A stretch of DNA of 64,000 nucleotides from Xanthobacter aminoxidans (GTDB lineage: Bacteria; Pseudomonadota; Alphaproteobacteria; Rhizobiales; Xanthobacteraceae), in assembly GCF_023571765.1 (NCBI RefSeq), contig NZ_JAMJXC010000008.1, positions 178,178-242,177 on the forward strand, in the 5' to 3' direction. A program made the translations under genes and the position numbers. The first letter of the stretch is position 1; the number at the start of each line of letters is the position of its first letter. Below the pieces are notes generated by a model. The model did not search any database. It was not told the origin of the DNA and was given only the letters and a program-made list of their open reading frames with translations. This document shows, piece after piece, positions 16,589 through 26,811 of this stretch.

Positions 16589-18130
16589 ATGGCACTCACC
16601 CTGGAACCGGCTTCGGCCGGAACGCCCCGTCACGACCTCGTCAAGGGCCTGTTCATCGACGGCCGCAGCGTCGATCCCGGCCCGCGCGCGCTCATGAACA
16701 TCACTGCCCCGCGCGACGGCACCACCATCGCGCAGGTCATCGAGGCGAGCGCGGAGGATGTGGACCGCGCGGTCGCCAGCGCCGATGCCGCGTTCCGCTC
16801 CAAGGAGTGGCGCGGAATGTCCGTGCGCACCCGGGCTCGGCTGGTGAACAAGCTCGCCGACGTGATGGAGGCCCATCTCGACGAGCTGTTCGAGCTGGAG
16901 ACGCTGAACAACGGCCGGCCCGTGCGCGAGACGCGCGCCCAGCTTGCCCGCGTGCCGGACCTGTTCCGCTACAATGCCGGCCTCGCCATGGCGCGGCGCG
17001 ACGATGTGATCCCGGTGGAGGGCGATTATCTCACCTATGCCCGCCGCCTGCCGGTGGGGGTGGTGGCCAATGTCACGCCCTTCAACCATCCTCTGCTCAT
17101 TGCCTGCCGCAACCTCGCCCCCACCTTCGCGTCGGGCTGCACCACTGTGGTGAAGCCGTCCGAATACACGCCTCTGACGACGCTACGCCTCGCCGAGATC
17201 TTCTCGGAAGCCGGCCTGCCGCCGGGCGTGTTCAACGTGGTGACCGGCCCCGGCGCCGTCACCGGGCGGGCGCTGTCGGAGCATTCCGGCATCCGCAAGC
17301 TGGTGCTCACCGGCGGCACGGAAGCCGGACGCCGGGCGGGCGCGGCCGCCGCCAGCAATTTCGCGCGCCAGACGCTGGAGCTGGGCGGCAAGACGCCGGT
17401 GGTGGTGTTCGACGATTTCGACCTCGACCAGGCGGTGAACTATGCCGCCTTCGGCGCCTTCGTCGGCGCCGGGCAGACCTGCGTCTGCGCCGCACGGCAC
17501 ATCGTGCAGCGCTCCATCTACGATGCGTTTGTCGAGAAGCTCGCGGCCAAGGCGAAGGCCATCGCCGTCGGCGACCCCTTTGACGCCGCAACCCAGATGG
17601 GGCCGGTGATCTCCGAGCGGCAGCGCGCACGTGTGCTGGAATTCGCCCGCATCGGCATCGAGGAGGGCGCGCGGCTGGTGGCGGGCGGGCGCGTGCCGCC
17701 GGCCCTAGCCAACAGCCACGGCTTCTATGTGGAGCCCACCGTTTTCGCCGACGTGGACCCGCGCATGCGCATCTTCCAGGAAGAGGTGTTCGGCCCGTTC
17801 ACGGTGGTGACACCGTTCGACACCGAGGACGATGCCGTGCGCATCGCCAACGACAGCCCCTACGGCCTCGCCGCCGCCGTCCGCACCCGCGACATCGCCC
17901 GCGCCCATCGCGTGGCCGACCGCATCGAGGCCGGCATCGTCTGGATCAACGACCACCACCGCGTGGACGCCGCCTCGCCCTGGGGCGGCTTCAAGCTCTC
18001 GGGCATCGGCCGCGAGTTCGGGAAGGAGGCGTTCGACGCCTATTTCGACGTGAAGGCGGTGATGGTCAACGTGGGCGACCAGCCATTCGACTGGTTCGAC
18101 ATGAGCGCCCCCACCCAACGGCTGAACTGA
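16589..18130 (+). CDS. NAD(P)-dependent aldehyde dehydrogenase
   Basis: The protein has 513 residues, usual for the class I aldehyde dehydrogenase superfamily. The cofactor and active-site features are intact: VTPFNHPLL, KPSEYTPLTTLRLAEIF, LVLTGGTEAGRRAG, the general base Glu264 in LELGGKTP, and the nucleophile Cys298 in GQTCVCAAR. The C-terminal EEVFGPF and SPWGGFKLSGIGREFG motifs are present. It should oxidise an aldehyde or semialdehyde to its acid. The position directly after an ACMSD-like amidohydrolase and before Liv-type permease genes suggests a 2-hydroxymuconate- or aminomuconate-semialdehyde-like substrate, but betaine-type aldehydes cannot be excluded. Confidence 0.93.
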   Translation: MALTLEPASAGTPRHDLVKGLFIDGRSVDPGPRALMNITAPRDGTTIAQVIEASAEDVDRAVASADAAFRSKEWRGMSVRTRARLVNKLADVMEAHLDELFELETLNNGRPVRETRAQLARVPDLFRYNAGLAMARRDDVIPVEGDYLTYARRLPVGVVANVTPFNHPLLIACRNLAPTFASGCTTVVKPSEYTPLTTLRLAEIFSEAGLPPGVFNVVTGPGAVTGRALSEHSGIRKLVLTGGTEAGRRAGAAAASNFARQTLELGGKTPVVVFDDFDLDQAVNYAAFGAFVGAGQTCVCAARHIVQRSIYDAFVEKLAAKAKAIAVGDPFDAATQMGPVISERQRARVLEFARIGIEEGARLVAGGRVPPALANSHGFYVEPTVFADVDPRMRIFQEEVFGPFTVVTPFDTEDDAVRIANDSPYGLAAAVRTRDIARAHRVADRIEAGIVWINDHHRVDAASPWGGFKLSGIGREFGKEAFDAYFDVKAVMVNVGDQPFDWFDMSAPTQRLN

Positions 18131-18160
18131 AACCGCCCGCCCCCGCGGCGGCCCCTGGAG

Positions 18161-19021
18161 ATGGCCTCCATGTTCTGGATCAACGGTTTCCTGAACAGCT
18201 TCGCGTTCGGCGCGATCCTGTTCCTGCTGGCGGTCGGGTTTTCCCTGATCTTCGGCCTCATGCGGGTCGCGAACCTCGCCCACGGCGCCCTGTTCATGCT
18301 GGGAGGCTATATCGCCACCTCCGCGGTGGGGCTGGGCTTCGCGGGGGCGGTGCTGGTGGCCGGGGCGGCATGCGCCGTGTTCGGCGGCATCCTCGAGCGC
18401 ACGCTCATTCGTCGCCTCGCGGGGCGCGAGCTGGCGCAGGTGCTGGGCACGCTCGGCCTCGCCTTCATCATCGCCGACCAGTGTCTCCTCGTATGGTCCG
18501 GCGACCCCATCGCCCAGCCGGCCCCGGAGGCGCTGCGCGGCGCCGTCGGGTTCGGCGGCATCGTCTTCCCCGCCTATCGACTGGCGCTGGTGGCGCTGGC
18601 TCTGGTGGCATTCGTCGGCATCTGGGCACTGGTGGAGCGCACCACGCTGGGCGCCCGCATCCGCGCGGCGGTGGACGACCGGGAGATGGCGCGGGCCATG
18701 GGCATTCCCGTCTCGCGCCTGTTCACCACCGTCTTCTGCCTCGGCGCCGGGCTCGCCGGCATCGGCGGGGCGCTCGCGGCGCCCATCATGTCGGTCTATC
18801 CGGGCCTCGATTCCGAAATGCTGCCGCTGGCGCTGCTCGTGGTCATCCTCGGCGGCATTGGCTCCCTCACGGGGGCGCTGGCGGGCAGCCTCGTCATCGG
18901 CCTCGTCTACACTTTCGGGCAGATGCTTTTGCCCGATCTCGCCTACGTCATTCTGTTCCTGCCCATGGTGGTGGTGCTCGCCGTGCGGCCCCAGGGCTTC
19001 TTCGGGAGACAAGCGGCATGA
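18161..19021 (+). CDS. livH: Branched-chain amino acid-type ABC permease (LivH)
   Basis: The protein has 286 residues from 18161; the in-frame ATG at 18170 has the better-spaced GGAG site. About eight membrane segments are visible. Typical LivH stretches are ILFLLAVGFSLIFGLMRVANLAHGALFMLGGY at the N-terminus and AAPIMSVYPGLDSEMLPLALLVVILGGIGSLTGAL near the C-terminus, which includes the ATPase-contact region. With LivM it forms the membrane channel of a Liv-type importer. Its stop codon overlaps the LivM start (ATGA), showing translational coupling. The substrate is more likely an aromatic or amide compound than leucine, given the enzymes in the operon. Confidence 0.92.
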   Translation: MASMFWINGFLNSFAFGAILFLLAVGFSLIFGLMRVANLAHGALFMLGGYIATSAVGLGFAGAVLVAGAACAVFGGILERTLIRRLAGRELAQVLGTLGLAFIIADQCLLVWSGDPIAQPAPEALRGAVGFGGIVFPAYRLALVALALVAFVGIWALVERTTLGARIRAAVDDREMARAMGIPVSRLFTTVFCLGAGLAGIGGALAAPIMSVYPGLDSEMLPLALLVVILGGIGSLTGALAGSLVIGLVYTFGQMLLPDLAYVILFLPMVVVLAVRPQGFFGRQAA

Positions 19022-20007
19022 AAAGCCCCGGCATGAAGACCCTCGGCATCCTCCTCCTCTGCGCGGCGGCGGTTCCCCTCGTGCTGCCCGGCCCCTTCTA
19101 TCTCTCCATCGCAACGCAGGTTCTCGTCTACGGCCTGTTCGCGGTGAGCGTGAACCTCATCGCCGGCTATTGCGGCATGGTCTCGCTAGGCCACGCGGCC
19201 TTCCTCGGCATCGCCGGCTATGCCTTCGCGCTGCTGACGACCAGCACCGGCTGGCCGCTCTGGGCGGCGATCCCGGCGGCGGTGGCGCTGTCGGTGGCGG
19301 CGGGCGCACTGTTCGGCCTCGTGGCGCTGCGCACCTCAGGCCTGAGCTTTCTCATGATCACGCTCGCGCTGGGCCAGATCGTGTGGGGCATCGCCTTCCG
19401 CTATGTGGATCTCACCAATGGCGAGAACGGCATCTCCATGCCCCGCTTCCAGGGGCTGCTGGCCAGCGGCACGGGGCTTTACTACCTGTGCCTCGCAGTG
19501 ACGGCGGGCTGCCTCGCGCTCGTCACCATCCTCGCCGGCTCGCCGCTCGGCGCCTCCATGCAAGGTGTGCGCGACCAGCCCCGGCGCATGAGCACGCTGG
19601 GCTATGACGTGTGGCGCATCCGCTATGCGGCCTATGTGCTCTCGGCGGGCATCGCCGGCATCGCGGGCGTGCTCTACATGCTGCTGTTCCGCTTCATCAG
19701 CCCGCACACGCTTTCTTTGACGGTCTCGTCGGAAGCGGTTCTGATGGTGATCGCTGGCGGGCTCGGCACCACCTTCGGCCCCGTCGTCGGCGCGGCGCTG
19801 GTGGTGCTGCTGAAGAATGTCGCCAGCGCCTATACGGATCGCTGGCCGACGCTGCTCGGCCTCATCTTCCTCTTCATCATCGTGGTGGTGCCCGAAGGCC
19901 TCCTGCCCGGCGCGCGGCGGCTGATGCGGACCTTCGGCAGCCGCCTGGCCACGCGGCGTGGCCCGACGCCCATTCCCGCCAGCCCCATCAAGGAGGCACG
20001 CCCGTGA
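19018..20007 (+). CDS. livM: Branched-chain amino acid-type ABC permease (LivM)
   Basis: The protein has 329 residues from the ATG at 19018, which overlaps the livH stop. Hallmarks are VSVNLIAGYCGMVSLGHAAFLGIAGYAFAL at the first helices, the LRTSGLSFLMITLALGQIVWGI helix, and MQGVRDQPRRMSTLGYD, the coupling loop that docks to the ATPases. About nine membrane segments are visible. It pairs with LivH to form the translocation path. The stop overlaps the GTG start of the first ATPase gene by four bases. Confidence 0.92.
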   Translation: MKSPGMKTLGILLLCAAAVPLVLPGPFYLSIATQVLVYGLFAVSVNLIAGYCGMVSLGHAAFLGIAGYAFALLTTSTGWPLWAAIPAAVALSVAAGALFGLVALRTSGLSFLMITLALGQIVWGIAFRYVDLTNGENGISMPRFQGLLASGTGLYYLCLAVTAGCLALVTILAGSPLGASMQGVRDQPRRMSTLGYDVWRIRYAAYVLSAGIAGIAGVLYMLLFRFISPHTLSLTVSSEAVLMVIAGGLGTTFGPVVGAALVVLLKNVASAYTDRWPTLLGLIFLFIIVVVPEGLLPGARRLMRTFGSRLATRRGPTPIPASPIKEARP

Positions 20008-20730
20008 CAGCACTCCGGATCGACGATCTGCACAAGAGCTTCGGCGGCCTGCACGTCATCCAGGGCGTGAACTTCACCGTGGAGCCGGGCGAGCGGCGCC
20101 TCCTGCTCGGGCCCAACGGCGCGGGGAAGACCACGCTGTTCAACCTGATCGCCGGCGATCTCAGGCCCACGGCCGGACAGATCCGCCTCGCCGACGAGGA
20201 TGTGTCCGATCTGCCCACCTTCCGGCGCGCGGCGCGCGGCATCGGCCGCACGTTCCAGATCCTCACCCTGTTCGCCCGCGAGAGCGTGATCGGCAACGTC
20301 ATCATGGCCCTGCTGGGTGGACGCCCGCAGCGCTGGAAGCCCTATGGCGCGGTGGCGAAGGACCCCGTCTTAAGGCGCGAGGCGCTGGAGGTGCTGGCGC
20401 GGGTGCGGCTCGATACGCTGGCCGACCGGCCGGTGTCGGAGACTTCCTACGGCGAAAAGCGCCGGCTGGAGATCGCCATGGCACTGGCGCAGGCGCCGCG
20501 CATCCTGTTGCTGGACGAGCCGCTCGCCGGCCTGTCGAAGGAGGAGCGCGGGACGGTGAGCGCCCTTCTCGCCGAGCTGCCGCGCAACCTCACCATCCTG
20601 ATGATCGAGCACGACATGGATGTCGCGCTCGCCTTCGCCGAGAAGATCGCCCTCCTGCACTATGGCCGCCTGATCGTGGACGGCACGCGCGAGGAGGTGA
20701 TCGCCGACCCGAGGACCAGGGAGGCCTATC

Positions 20731-20741
<11 letters not shown>
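20004..20741 (+). CDS. livG: ABC transporter ATPase (LivG type)
   Basis: The protein has 245 residues from the GTG at 20004, preceded by AAGGAGG. The nucleotide-binding motifs are complete: Walker A GPNGAGKT, Q-loop in IGRTFQILTLF, signature SYGEKRRLE (a variant of LSGGQ, as in other LivG proteins), Walker B ILLLDEPLAG and the H-switch MIEHDMD. LivG and LivF hydrolyse ATP on the cytoplasmic side of the LivHM channel. Start and stop both overlap neighbouring genes, so the four transport genes form one translation-coupled set. Confidence 0.93.
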
Positions 20742-21453
<712 letters not shown>

Positions 21454-21530
21454 GGGGCGCGAAGAATCGGCCCCTGACCTTCCGGCATCTCGTCGCAGGG
21501 TGATGAATCGCACGCGAGCCGTGCTAGGAT

Positions 21531-21548
21531 TGATCGTCCGATAAAGAC
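21531..21548 (+). promoter_or_regulatory. Candidate TetR operator (site B)
   Basis: TGATCGTCCGATAAAGAC carries ATCG-TC-CGAT plus AAA, matching the sites at 14261 and 52832. It ends 3 bases before the annotated TetR start, where bound repressor would block initiation. This supports autoregulation by the TetR protein. Confidence 0.65.
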
Positions 21549-21551
21549 CGG

Positions 21552-22247
21552 GTGCCCCCATTGCCGTCCTCAAAAGCCCCCTCCCCCCAGCGTCGTCGCC
21601 TTTCCCCCGCGGACCGGGAGCGGGATATCGTGGCGGGGGCCGTGGCCTTCTTCGCCGAATTCGGCTTCGACGGCGCGACGCGGGATCTGGCGCAGCGGCT
21701 CGGCATCACCCAGCCGCTGCTCTACCGCTATTTTCCCGGCAAGGATGCACTACTCGATCGGGTCTACCAGGAGGTTTACCAGAGCCGCTGGCAGAGCGAA
21801 TGGGAAACCGCCATCGCCGACCGCTCCATCCCCATCGAGGAGCGCCTGAAGCGCTTCTACCGGGCGTATGCCGCCGTCATCCAGACCTATGAATGGGTGC
21901 GGTTGTTCATGTTCGCCGGGCTCAAGGGCCTCGACTTCAACAGCCGCTATCTCGCCTTCCTGCGCGCCCGGTTGTTCGAGCGCATGGTCATCGAGATCCG
22001 CGCCTCCAGCGGCCTCGACGAGACCGCCCCCGTGAGCGAGGAAGAGATCGAGCTCATCTGGTCGCTGCACGCGGGAATCTTCTACATCGGCGTGCGCAAG
22101 TTCATCTACGGCATGCCCATTCCCGCCGATCCCGAGGCCGACATCGACGTGAAGGTCAATGCCTTCCTGAACGGCGCCCCGGCAGCCTTTGCCTCAGTCA
22201 TCGGCCCGGCCAAGCCTGCGCGCAAGAAAGCCGCGGCGCGGAAATAA
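21552..22247 (+). CDS. TetR-family transcriptional regulator
   Basis: The protein has 231 residues from a GTG at 21552. A proline- and arginine-rich leader is followed by a TetR helix-turn-helix: RERDIVAGAVAFFAEFGFDGATRDLAQRLGITQPLLYRYFPGKDALLDRVY (about 22-72). The C-terminal ligand domain includes IQTYEWVRLFMFAGLKGLDFNSRYL and shows no known ligand motif. The protein ends with a basic tail rich in lysine, alanine and arginine. It lies between the Liv-type operon and the monooxygenase operon, with a related inverted repeat before each and before its own gene, and is the natural candidate to control both. Confidence 0.9.
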   Translation: MPPLPSSKAPSPQRRRLSPADRERDIVAGAVAFFAEFGFDGATRDLAQRLGITQPLLYRYFPGKDALLDRVYQEVYQSRWQSEWETAIADRSIPIEERLKRFYRAYAAVIQTYEWVRLFMFAGLKGLDFNSRYLAFLRARLFERMVIEIRASSGLDETAPVSEEEIELIWSLHAGIFYIGVRKFIYGMPIPADPEADIDVKVNAFLNGAPAAFASVIGPAKPARKKAAARK

Positions 22248-22293
22248 TCAATTGATAAATTAATTTGACGCCAGCCAAATTCCGCGCCACTAT

Positions 22294-22311
22294 CTATCAT
22301 CCGATAAATAA
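22294..22311 (+). promoter_or_regulatory. Candidate TetR operator (site C)
   Basis: CTATCATCCGATAAATAA matches site B at 12 of its first 15 positions and keeps the CCGATAAAT half. An overlapping inverted pair CCGAT-AAATA-ATCGG runs on to 22315. It lies 131 bases before the monooxygenase start in an AT-rich gap. This is the weakest of the four copies in its left arm. Confidence 0.55.
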
Positions 22312-22441
22312 TCGGACGGCGTCGCCCAGCCCGGCACAGACCGGCCAACGGCGATCCGACGCGACCACACGCAGGCTCGCGCGGGCCGGCCCTCGCACAG
22401 CCGAGCGGCCTGCCGCCTTTCAGGAGCCGAGGGAGGACATC

Positions 22442-23719
22442 ATGCCAACGAACATCCCCGCCGCAGGTCCGGCGGCGCGCCCTGCCATGCGCGCCGCGAA
22501 GCCCAAGCGCGCCGTCATCATCGGCGGCTCCATCTGCGGCCTCTTCGCCGCGCTCCTGCTGCGCAAGGCCGGCTGGGATGTGGCCGTCTTCGAGCGCATC
22601 GGCAGCGAGCTCGCCGGACGCGGCGCCGGCATCGTCACCCATCCCGAGCTGTTCGACGTCATCGGCAAGACCGGCCTCGACGTCACCGAGGCGCGGGTGG
22701 GTGTGGGTGTCAGCGGGCGGCGGGTGTTCGGACCGGACGGGCGCATCACCGGCCAGCTCGACCTGCCGCAGGTGCTCACCTCCTGGGGCCACCTCTACCG
22801 CCTGCTGCGCTCCGCTCTGCCGGACGACAGCTACCACCACGGCCGCAACCTCGTGCGCGTCGAGGACGGCCCCGAGCGCGTGCGCGCGCACTTCGCCGAC
22901 GGTACCGTGGAGGAGGCGGACCTGCTGGTGGGCACGGACGGCCTGTTCTCCACCGTGCGCGCCGCTTTCCTGCCGGAGGCCAAGCCCACTTATGCGGGCT
23001 ATGTGGCCTGGCGCGGACTGGTGGATGAGAGCACGCTCTCGCCGGAAACCCGCGCCGCGCTGTGCGGCCACTTCTCCTTCAGCCTGCCCCCCGGCGAGCA
23101 GATGCTCGGCTATCCGGTGGCGGGCGCGGATGAGCAGCTGGACGAAGGCCACCGCCGCTACAATTTCGTCTGGTACCGGCCCGCCGCCAGCGACGGCCAG
23201 CTGGCCGAGTTGCTGACCGACGTGGATGGCACCCGGCATCCCCTCTCCATTCCCCCGCACCTCATCCGGCCCGAGGTGGTCGCGGGAATGCGCGCCGATG
23301 CTCACCGGCTGCTCGCGCCGCAGTTCGCCGAGGTGGTGGAGCGCACGCAGCAGCCTTTCCTGCAGGCGATCCAGGATCTGGAAAGCCCGCGCCTGCGACT
23401 GTCGCCCCATGTGGTGATCCTGGGCGATGCCGCTTTCGTCGCACGCCCCCACGTGGGCATGGGCGTGACCAAGGCGGCCGCGGATGCCGCCGCTCTCGCC
23501 GCTGCCCTCGCCGACAGTACGGACGTGGAAGCGGCGCTGGCCGCCTTCGAGGCCAAGCGCCTCGCCTTCGGCCGCGCCGTGGTGCAGCGGGCACGGCATC
23601 TCGGGGCCTATATGCAAGCGCAGATTCTCGACGAGGAGCAGCGCGCCCGCGCCGAGCGGCACCGGCACCCCGACGCCGTGATGAGCGAAACCGCCGTCGC
23701 CACGGGGCTTGCCGCATGA
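22442..23719 (+). CDS. FAD-dependent aromatic monooxygenase (2,6-dihydroxypyridine hydroxylase-like)
   Basis: The protein has 425 residues from the ATG at 22442 behind GGGAGG. It shows the class A flavoprotein hydroxylase layout: an FAD fold ([17 protein letters not shown], about 24-40), [10 protein letters not shown], and the second flavin motif [21 protein letters not shown]. The middle stretch YAGYVAWRG and the segment [11 protein letters not shown] resemble 2,6-dihydroxypyridine 3-hydroxylase of nicotine breakdown. Such enzymes use NAD(P)H and O2 to hydroxylate an activated ring. The next gene overlaps the stop by four bases. It is a paralogue in family terms of the protein at 42952. The ring substrate is unknown. 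Confidence 0.88.
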   Translation: MPTNIPAAGPAARPAMRAAKPKRAVIIGGSICGLFAALLLRKAGWDVAVFERIGSELAGRGAGIVTHPELFDVIGKTGLDVTEARVGVGVSGRRVFGPDGRITGQLDLPQVLTSWGHLYRLLRSALPDDSYHHGRNLVRVEDGPERVRAHFADGTVEEADLLVGTDGLFSTVRAAFLPEAKPTYAGYVAWRGLVDESTLSPETRAALCGHFSFSLPPGEQMLGYPVAGADEQLDEGHRRYNFVWYRPAASDGQLAELLTDVDGTRHPLSIPPHLIRPEVVAGMRADAHRLLAPQFAEVVERTQQPFLQAIQDLESPRLRLSPHVVILGDAAFVARPHVGMGVTKAAADAAALAAALADSTDVEAALAAFEAKRLAFGRAVVQRARHLGAYMQAQILDEEQRARAERHRHPDAVMSETAVATGLAA

Positions 23720-24072
23720 AGCCCGACGGCGCCTTCCCCCCTCGCCCGCACGCGCGGCCCCGCGATGCGGCCGCCCGCATCGAGGCCATCCGGCAGAACT
23801 CCAACTTCCGCCGCCTCGCCTCTATCCGCGCCCGGCTTGGCCTCTCCATGGCCGCGCTGATGGCAACGCTTTATTTCGCCTACATCCTCACCGTGGCGCT
23901 GAAGCCCAGCGCTCTCGGCACGCCGGTGCTGCCGGATGCGGTCTCCACCTGGGGCATCGTCGCAGGCGTCGGCCTGCTCGGCCTCGGCTTCGTGCTGACC
24001 GCGATCTACGTCGCCGTCGCCAACCGCACCTTCGACCGCCTCACCCGGAATCTCAGGGAGGAGGTGCAATGA
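23716..24072 (+). CDS. DUF485 membrane protein (YjcH-like)
   Basis: The protein has 118 residues and its ATG overlaps the preceding stop. Two hydrophobic helices ([20 protein letters not shown] and [25 protein letters not shown]) with the [15 protein letters not shown] entry and [14 protein letters not shown] end define the DUF485 family. YjcH proteins are regularly encoded just before ActP-type sodium:solute symporters, as here, where the downstream gene overlaps by four bases. The family probably assists or partners that symporter; its molecular role is not established. Confidence 0.88.
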   Translation: MKPDGAFPPRPHARPRDAAARIEAIRQNSNFRRLASIRARLGLSMAALMATLYFAYILTVALKPSALGTPVLPDAVSTWGIVAGVGLLGLGFVLTAIYVAVANRTFDRLTRNLREEVQ

Positions 24073-25727
24073 GACTGTCTACGCTCAACCGTGCGGCCCT
24101 CGCCGCCATCTTGACTGGCTGCGCCGCCAGCCCGGCCTGGGCCGCCGGCGCCATCGAAGGCGGTACCCGCCAGCCCATCAATTCCGTGGCGATCAGCCTC
24201 TTCCTGCTGTTCGTGGCGGTCAGCTTGGGCGTCACCTGGTGGGCGGCCCGCAAGGGCACCGGCGGCGCGCAGGATTATTACGCCGCCGGCGGCGGCCTCA
24301 GCGGCTTCAAGAACGGCCTCGCCATCGCCGGCGACTACACCTCCGCCGCGACCTTCCTCGGGGTGACGGCGCTGGTCTACACCTCCGGCTATGACGGGAT
24401 GATCTACGCCATCGGGTTCCTCGTGGGCTTCCCGATGATCCTGTTCCTCATCGCCGAGCCGCTGCGCAATCTCGGGCGCTACACCTTCGCGGACGTGGCG
24501 GCCTATCGGCTCTCGGAAGTGCCGGTGCGGGTGGTGGCGGCCACCAACACGCTGGTGATTGTGCTGCTCTACCTCATCGCCCAGATGGTGGGGGCGGGCA
24601 AGCTCATCGAGCTGCTGTTCGGCCTGCCCTATTGGGTGGCGGTGGGCCTCGTGGGCCTGCTGATGATGGCCTATGTCACCTTCGGCGGCATGCTCGCCAC
24701 CACCTGGGTGCAGATCATCAAGGCCGTGCTGCTGCTTACCGGCTCGGTGGTGATGTCCCTGCTCATCCTCGGCCATTTCGGCTTCAGCCTGGAGGCACTG
24801 TTCGCCCGCGCCGCGGCGCTGCACCCCAAGGGCGCGGCCATCATGGCGCCGGGCGGGTTGGTGAAGGATCCCATCTCGGCCATTTCGCTGGGCGTGGCCC
24901 TCGTGTTCGGCACCGCCGGGCTACCGCACATCCTGATGCGCTTCTTCACCGTGGCGGATGCCCGGCAGGCGCGCACCTCCGTGCTGGTGGCGACCGGCTT
25001 CATCAGCGTCTTCTACACGCTGCTGTTCGTGCTCGGCTTTGGCGCCATCGCCTTCGTGATGTCGGATCCGAGCTTCAAGGACGCGACCGGCGCTGTGGTG
25101 GGCGGCACCAACATGGTGGCCCTGCACCTCGCCAACGCGCTCGGTGGCTCGGTGCTGCTCGGCTTCATCTCGGCCGTGGCCTTCGCCACCATCCTTGCGG
25201 TGGTGTCAGGCCTCACCATCGCCGGGGCGTCGGCGGCCAGCCACGATCTTTATGCCCGCGTCATCCGGCGCGGCAAGGCCTCGGAACAGGAGGAGGTGCG
25301 GGTCTCCAAGGCGGCTGCGGTGGTCATCAGCCTGCTCGCCATGGCCCTCGGGCTCCTGTTCGAGAACCAGAACATCGCCTTCATGGTGGGCCTCGTCTTC
25401 GCCATCGCGGCGAGCGCGAACTTCCCCGTCATCGTGCTGTCGGTGTCCTGGCCCGGCCTCACCACGCGCGGCGCCGTCACCGGCTCGGTGACCGGCCTCG
25501 TGGTCGCCCTCGTGCTTGTGGCGCTGAGCCCCAGCGTGTGGACGACCACGCTGAAGCTCGGCCCCGCACCCTTCCCCTATGACAATCCCGCGCTGTTTTC
25601 CGTGCCGCTCGCCTTCCTGGTCTCGATCGTCATCTCGCTGGCGGATCGCAGCACGGCGGCCGAGCGCGTGCGCGCGGCCTTCACCGCCCAGCACGTGCGG
25701 GCGCAGACCGGCTTCGCGGTGGACTGA
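24069..25727 (+). CDS. Sodium:solute symporter (SSS family, ActP-like)
   Basis: The protein has 552 residues from the ATG at 24069, behind GGAGGTGC. A signal-like first helix ends near ASPAWAAG, and about twelve further membrane segments follow. SSS motifs include [52 protein letters not shown] and [22 protein letters not shown], as in acetate permease ActP. These carriers import monocarboxylates with Na+. Coming after a ring hydroxylase and DUF485 gene in a coupled operon, it may bring in the aromatic acid that is hydroxylated rather than acetate. That substrate idea is inference. Confidence 0.9.
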   Translation: MRLSTLNRAALAAILTGCAASPAWAAGAIEGGTRQPINSVAISLFLLFVAVSLGVTWWAARKGTGGAQDYYAAGGGLSGFKNGLAIAGDYTSAATFLGVTALVYTSGYDGMIYAIGFLVGFPMILFLIAEPLRNLGRYTFADVAAYRLSEVPVRVVAATNTLVIVLLYLIAQMVGAGKLIELLFGLPYWVAVGLVGLLMMAYVTFGGMLATTWVQIIKAVLLLTGSVVMSLLILGHFGFSLEALFARAAALHPKGAAIMAPGGLVKDPISAISLGVALVFGTAGLPHILMRFFTVADARQARTSVLVATGFISVFYTLLFVLGFGAIAFVMSDPSFKDATGAVVGGTNMVALHLANALGGSVLLGFISAVAFATILAVVSGLTIAGASAASHDLYARVIRRGKASEQEEVRVSKAAAVVISLLAMALGLLFENQNIAFMVGLVFAIAASANFPVIVLSVSWPGLTTRGAVTGSVTGLVVALVLVALSPSVWTTTLKLGPAPFPYDNPALFSVPLAFLVSIVISLADRSTAAERVRAAFTAQHVRAQTGFAVD

Positions 25728-25754
25728 AACGCCAGACAGACAGGGAGAAACCCA

Positions 25755-26171
25755 ATGAACATCAGCACCAACGCCACCTACGCTAATATCGAGGCGCCCC
25801 TTGCATGGCCCGAGGCCCTGCGGGCGGATCTGCATGCCAGCCGGGGCAACGGCCGCGTCGGCAGCCGCCTCGTCTCGCAGAGCGATCGCGTGCGGGTGTG
25901 GCATCTCGCCCTCAAGCCCGGCGAGCGCATCGGCTTCCACACCCATGTGCTCGACTATTTCTGGACAGCGGTGACCGGCGGTCGCGCCCGGTCCCATTAT
26001 GCGGACGGGCGGGTGGCCGAAGTGACGTATGAGGCTGGCGACACCAAGCACCACCATTTCGGTCCGGGCGAGTTCATGATGCATGACCTCACCAATATCG
26101 GGGACACCGAACTGGTGTTCACCACCGTCGAGTTCCTGGACAGCGACAACCCGCCGCTCAAGGTCGACTGA
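25755..26171 (+). CDS. Single-domain cupin protein
   Basis: The protein has 138 residues. The cupin core is visible in LALKPGERIGFHTHVLDYFWTAVTGGRARSHY and YEAGDTKHHHFGPGEFMMHDLTNIG, giving a likely metal site of two histidines in FHTH and one in the second motif. It is 27 bases after the symporter gene and is the last gene before a strong terminator, so it belongs to the monooxygenase operon. Small cupins of this type can be dioxygenases, isomerases or binding proteins. It may act on the hydroxylated product, but nothing in the sequence proves catalysis. Confidence 0.8.
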   Translation: MNISTNATYANIEAPLAWPEALRADLHASRGNGRVGSRLVSQSDRVRVWHLALKPGERIGFHTHVLDYFWTAVTGGRARSHYADGRVAEVTYEAGDTKHHHFGPGEFMMHDLTNIGDTELVFTTVEFLDSDNPPLKVD

Positions 26172-26222
26172 ATCGCGGGCTGGTCGCTGACCGCAGCGGG
26201 AAAGACCCGGACAAATAGAAAA

Positions 26223-26249
26223 GGGGCCGCCAAAGCGGCCCCTTTTTTT
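26223..26249. terminator. Strong intrinsic terminator
   Basis: An 8-base perfect stem GGGGCCGC/GCGGCCCC with a CAAA loop is followed by seven T residues on the plus strand. On the minus strand it is followed by TTTT. It ends the monooxygenase operon and probably also the convergent small-protein gene at 26270. Confidence 0.9.
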
Positions 26250-26269
26250 CGCGTGGCGAACGGCGCGCG

Positions 26270-26557
26270 TCAGTTGTCGTCGGCGTCGTGGGCGGGGCCG
26301 GACTGGGCGTTGCCGATCTCGAAGGGGCGCTCGGAGACGTAGTAGGGGCCGGGGGTGCCGAAGGCGCTGGGACGCTCGAGGCGACGCTCCTCGCGGGCCA
26401 CGGCCGCCGGGGAGGTCGGGAACAGGCTCCCCTGCGCGGAGACCGCATACTGCTCCACGTTCTCCTTCTGGATGGTCGGGTCGGCGAAGGCCGAACCCAC
26501 GGACGAGACGAGCACCACGGCGACACCAGCGGCGAGGACAGTAGACTTGATGGACAT
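26270..26557 (-). CDS. Small exported protein (unrecognised)
   Basis: The protein has 95 residues from the ATG at 26557, behind CGGAG. A clear Sec signal peptide (MSIKSTVLAAGVAVVLVSSVG, cleavage likely after AFA) leaves a mature chain of about 70 residues. The mature part is polar and proline-rich, with a tail reading ERPFEIGNAQSGPAHDADDN. I do not recognise a family. The gene at 31411 encodes a protein of the same size and design, with ARPFIGQPAQ near its end. Both are convergent with a neighbour and end at hairpins. A periplasmic role, perhaps stress-related, is a guess. Confidence 0.7.
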   Translation of the reverse strand: MSIKSTVLAAGVAVVLVSSVGSAFADPTIQKENVEQYAVSAQGSLFPTSPAAVAREERRLERPSAFGTPGPYYVSERPFEIGNAQSGPAHDADDN

Positions 26558-26811
26558 GGCAAGCACTCCGTTGTTGATGAAATGAATTTAGAAGATGCTG
26601 CCGAGCACAAATATTATCTCGTGATTTAATCTTCTCATATGCTTCGATAGATCCGTATACGTGGGTATGACCTCCCATCTCCGAAACGAGAGCCGCACCG
26701 GACTGCGCCCGTCGCCGGAGCGCCAACGGCGTGAGGCCGGCGCGTTGCCGCACCGGCCTCTGGCCATTCGGATCGAAAGGAGACGAGCGCGCGTCGCGCC
26801 TGCGCGCAGTG